DNA from: Hirsutella rhossiliensis
Lineage: Eukaryota > Ascomycota > Sordariomycetes > Hypocreales > Ophiocordycipitaceae
Direction of reading: 5' to 3'
Assembly: GCF_020360975.1 (NCBI RefSeq)
Contig: NW_025408669.1
Location: 124,001-188,000 of the forward strand
Length of the DNA stretch: 64,000 nucleotides
Positions within the stretch are counted from its first letter, which is position 1; each line of letters opens with the position of its first letter. Positions 60,501-64,000 of the stretch are shown here, in pieces. A program made the translations under genes and the position numbers. The notes under the pieces are model-generated. The model did not search any database. It worked only from the letters and a program-made list of their open reading frames with translations, and had not been told where the DNA came from.

Positions 60501-63500
60501 ATACTAAAACCTAACTAATAATTAAGGCACCGTTTAACTATTTAATCGAAGGATAATTATAATAGCTAAGATATATATAAGGGCCTTACCTACTACCTTA
60601 TTATTTTACATTTTCTACTTAAAGCTCCCTAAGTAAATAAAGATAATATTTCCTACCCTTTCTTTAATAATAACTTACCTTCTCTTACCTTAAATAAGAT
60701 AAATAGAGATATAATTAAATAATAAAGTAGGAAAACGAACATTCTTACTACCTACCTTATTTAAGAATAGGATTTTTTAATTTATAAATAAGGATATTTA
60801 TTCTTTATTATAGAAAGAGAGACCTATTATAGCGAAAATAAACGCGCTTATAAGATAGAATTTAATATATTTTCGACTTACTAGATTAAATATATATAAC
60901 CTTAAGAGAAAAACCTTTACCGCTAAAGATAGCGACTAAATAAAGCTAACTACTCTTAATAAACCTATTATAAACTACTATAAAGCGAACTTAAAGACTA
61001 TTTAGTTATTTCTTAAGAGAGAGTTTATTAAACTTATATAATCTCTTTCTAAGTAAAATAAGTATAAGGTTAATTTCCTCCTTTTTCTTTGAATCCTTAG
61101 TAAGACTAAAAGGATTAAGGATATTATAAAAAAGATAAGGGGCGGTCTTAATATTAATATACTTATTATAGAATTTTTTAGTCTTAAGGTTAATATAGAA
61201 ATTATAACTATATATATAGTTAGTAAATCTATTAAGGTTATAAGTAGCCCTATAGTATCTAGGGAAGTACTACTATTTATAAATAAGCGCCTTAGTTAAA
61301 TCCTAGATATAGTTAGTTTAAGAGCCGCTAGTAGTACTTAAAAGAGAGATATACTTATAAAAAGGAAATATAATATACTTATAAGTAGAAGTTATAGTAA
61401 TAAAGTAAGTTTAAATATACTCTTAATAAAAGCAAAGGTTATAAGTTTTATATAAAGTAATTAAGATTACTTAAGAGTATTCTTACCGCCCTAAACTAAG
61501 CTAAGAAAAAAAGTATCTATATAGATAAGCGATTTCTATAAGGATATAAGTTACTAGCTAACGTTTATAATAAAGGGTATAAAAGACGATTTAATTATAC
61601 CGACTTAGTATACTCTTAAGAAAGTAAGAAAGAGGAGAGTAACCGCGTACTTTAATCCTAATAATATTAGGAGCTTTTAATAAAACTTATAACTAAAAGG
61701 CAATTTTTATATAAATTAGAAACCCTTAGTAACCTATATTATTTCTACTATAGACCTAGGTCTTAACGTAACTATAGATTTATAAAAGAAGATTATTAGA
61801 ATAAGCTAAGCGATATTAAATAAGTTTAATAGTTATTACTTAAAAGTACTTTATATAAAAAGGAAAGACCTTAGTATAATAATTCTAAGTAAGAAGAGTA
61901 ATAGTAATAAGGGAAGGTTATAAAAGAGTAGTTAAAGAGAGGTTAATAATATTTAGTAGCTCTTTAGTTTTAAGTTTATTAGTTTTATAAGATATAATAA
62001 AGAAGAAGAAGTAGTTATAAAAGAAGAAGATAAAAGGTAGCGGTCTAAAGAAATAATAAAGATAAAAAAGAGAAAAGGAAGAAGAGGAATAAAAAGAGTA
62101 AAAAGGGAAAGAAAAGGGCGGAGATTAAGTAGCTCCTTAATTAATAACTAGTAAAAGAAGCTATTTAAGCGTAACCCTTAAATACGCTTAAGACCTTACT
62201 ACTATAAAGGCTAGCTAAAGTAACTAATAACCGCGCGCTTTAATAACTATTTATTCCTTTTACTATACCCTCCTTCTTCCTTCCTTCTTCTTCCTTTTAT
62301 ATATATATATATATATATACTTTATATACTTCCCTACTTATAACGATCCCCTTTATTAATATAACTCTTATATATATATATAACCCTCTTAGCCTCTTAG
62401 CGTTATAACTTAGAACTACTTACTATAACTATTTAATCTTAACTTCTCTCTTTCTTTTACTTACTCTACCCTTTCCTAAGATATAGTAGCGAACCTAAAT
62501 AGTATCCTAGGCCTAGCTATAGACCTCCTTAAGAATACTACTATTTTCTTTAGTATATTACTATTTAAAATTAATAGCTTTATTTTACTTACTTACTATA
62601 GTAAAGTTAAAGTAAAAGGTAGTAAAGGGCGCTTTTATACTAAAGATAAGGAAAAGTTTATAAACTAAGATTAATAAGACGTTTATAAGTAGAAGTAACT
62701 TCTTTAATATATCTATAAGGATTATTAGTACTTAATACTAACGGGCCCTATTAAATAGTAGGATATTACCCTTAAAAACGCTTAGATAATATATAAGGGT
62801 ATTAAAAAGATAAATAGATTTACTAAGAATAAGGCCTACTAAAAAGAGTATATCGTTAATATATATAACTTTCTTTATAACGCTATCGATAAATAATAAT
62901 CTATAAGCTTTAGCCTTAATATAATAATTAAGATCTTAATAAGAAGTATTAAGAATATAGTATACCCCTTACTTTACTTACTATTAGTTTATACTAACTA
63001 TTAAAGGGAACCTATAAAAGATATAGAAGATAGATATATAAAGTACTATAAATACCTAAATAATAAGGAGTATTTAATTAAGTTTACCGCTCCTACCTTT
63101 AACCTTAGTCGCTTTATATATAAATAAAGGTATATAACTAAAGTTATTAACTTTTTAGTAAGACTAAATAAAGGAGGGCTTTACTAAGGAGCGTTCTTTT
63201 AAGACTATAAGAAAGGAAACTTAGTTGTTTTTAATACTTAAAAAGAAGGATAGTATACTAGACTTTATACGTTCTTATAAGTATAGTAATAGTTTCTTTA
63301 TATCCTTTAAGTTCCTTATAACTTTACTTATATACTAGTCCCTTATACCGCTTAGTAAGAAGGGTAGGAATATAGCTACTTAGCCTTAATAATAATCTAA
63401 TACTAAGTTAAAGGTATAGTTAGGCTAGGCTTTAAGATAATTAAGTAGTAATACTTAGAGGTTAAAGTAAATCTAAAGTAAAGGTATAGGGTAATATAAG

Positions 63501-64000
63501 AAGCCCTATAAATAGATAAAATCTTATGCTAAGACTAGTATTTCTTTAAGCTAAATAAAAAGATAAGTATAAAAGGCTATATTAATAAGCTAATATATAG
63601 AATCTAAGCTATTATAGTAAACGAACTTAATTATATATAAGTAATATTATAAGGTAGTAGAGTTTCTTAGTAGTTTAATAGCGGGGTTAGATAACTATAA
63701 AAGATACTATTTAATTAAGGTTTAAAGACTTTTAATAAAGTCTTTCTTATAAGGATTCCTAGGTATAAATAGATTTTCTAATATAACTATATTATCTTAA
63801 GAGATTAAGAAGAATAAGACCTTTACGAAGTCTTAGAGGTAGTTAACCTTTAAGATAGGCTTAGTAAATAGAAACTACTACTTTAAAGAGATATAGAACT
63901 AGCTTATATAGTAAGGAGAGCGAGAAAAGAGCTAACTATACTAGCTACCCTTATAGAGTAACCTAACCTAATCGCTTAAGCTATATACGGTTTCTTTATA

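Larger units (their letters stand above)
54078..64000 (+). mobile_element. Gypsy A-family element, second copy (C), cut by the window end
   Basis: The 5' LTR is 54078-54454 (377 bp). Internal sequence is collinear with element A: 54455-56765 matches 1990-7069 without the Fot1 element. It then jumps to the equivalent of 8757 (a deletion of about 1.7 kb covering the protease). After a solo copia-G LTR at 57089-57572 it continues to the equivalent of about 37140. A smaller deletion of some 60 bp lies near 60210. It lacks the TRIM and Gypsy D. Differences from A are mostly C/T and G/A. The zinc knuckle is near 56132 and the FLDD-type active site near 57945. All frames are broken. The 3' LTR is outside the window. 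Confidence 0.9.

Overview
The window is from a filamentous ascomycete (Pezizomycotina). About 58 of the 64 kb is a nest of transposable elements almost emptied of the dinucleotides CpA and TpG, while CpG is kept. Former reading frames are broken by stops mainly at positions that were Gln or Trp codons. This is the signature of repeat-induced point mutation (RIP). The two genes have short introns with fungal splice signals. I see no rRNA, functional tRNA, CRISPR array or bacterial feature. A Sordariomycete is plausible, but the sequence does not settle it.

Layout. A copia retrotransposon (F) fills 1-1612 and resumes at 38532. It is split by a very large Gypsy element (A, 1613-38531, identical-length LTRs of 377 bp). 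A carries three insertions: a Fot1/pogo-type DNA transposon untouched by RIP (2470-5238), a 374-bp TRIM (9475-9848), and a second Gypsy (D, 15171-36375, LTRs 475 bp). D in turn holds a composite of a minus-strand copia (G, 15298-21302, LTRs 477 bp) joined head-to-head to a 393-bp TRIM (21303-21695), and a minus-strand chromodomain Gypsy (E, 23048-30002, LTRs 186 bp). The nest is therefore four levels deep, and most boundaries are fixed by equal LTR lengths and 4-5 bp target-site duplications.

A gene island without RIP lies at about 43.7-48.9 kb. It holds two divergent, intact-looking genes separated by 2 kb: a SET-domain protein with a predicted signal peptide (minus strand, 2 exons, 415 aa) and a membrane-anchored cytochrome P450 (plus strand, 3 exons, 539 aa). 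No shared pathway is shown by the sequence.

From about 48.9 kb the mutated DNA resumes: unclassified AT-rich sequence, a Ser-rich former reading frame with stops at Gln codons, and a minus-strand LINE reverse transcriptase. The LINE is cut by a second copy of Gypsy A (copy C, 54078 to beyond the window end). Copy C lacks the Fot1 element, the TRIM and Gypsy D, so it supplies natural empty sites for all three. It has its own solo copia-G LTR and an internal deletion of about 1.7 kb.
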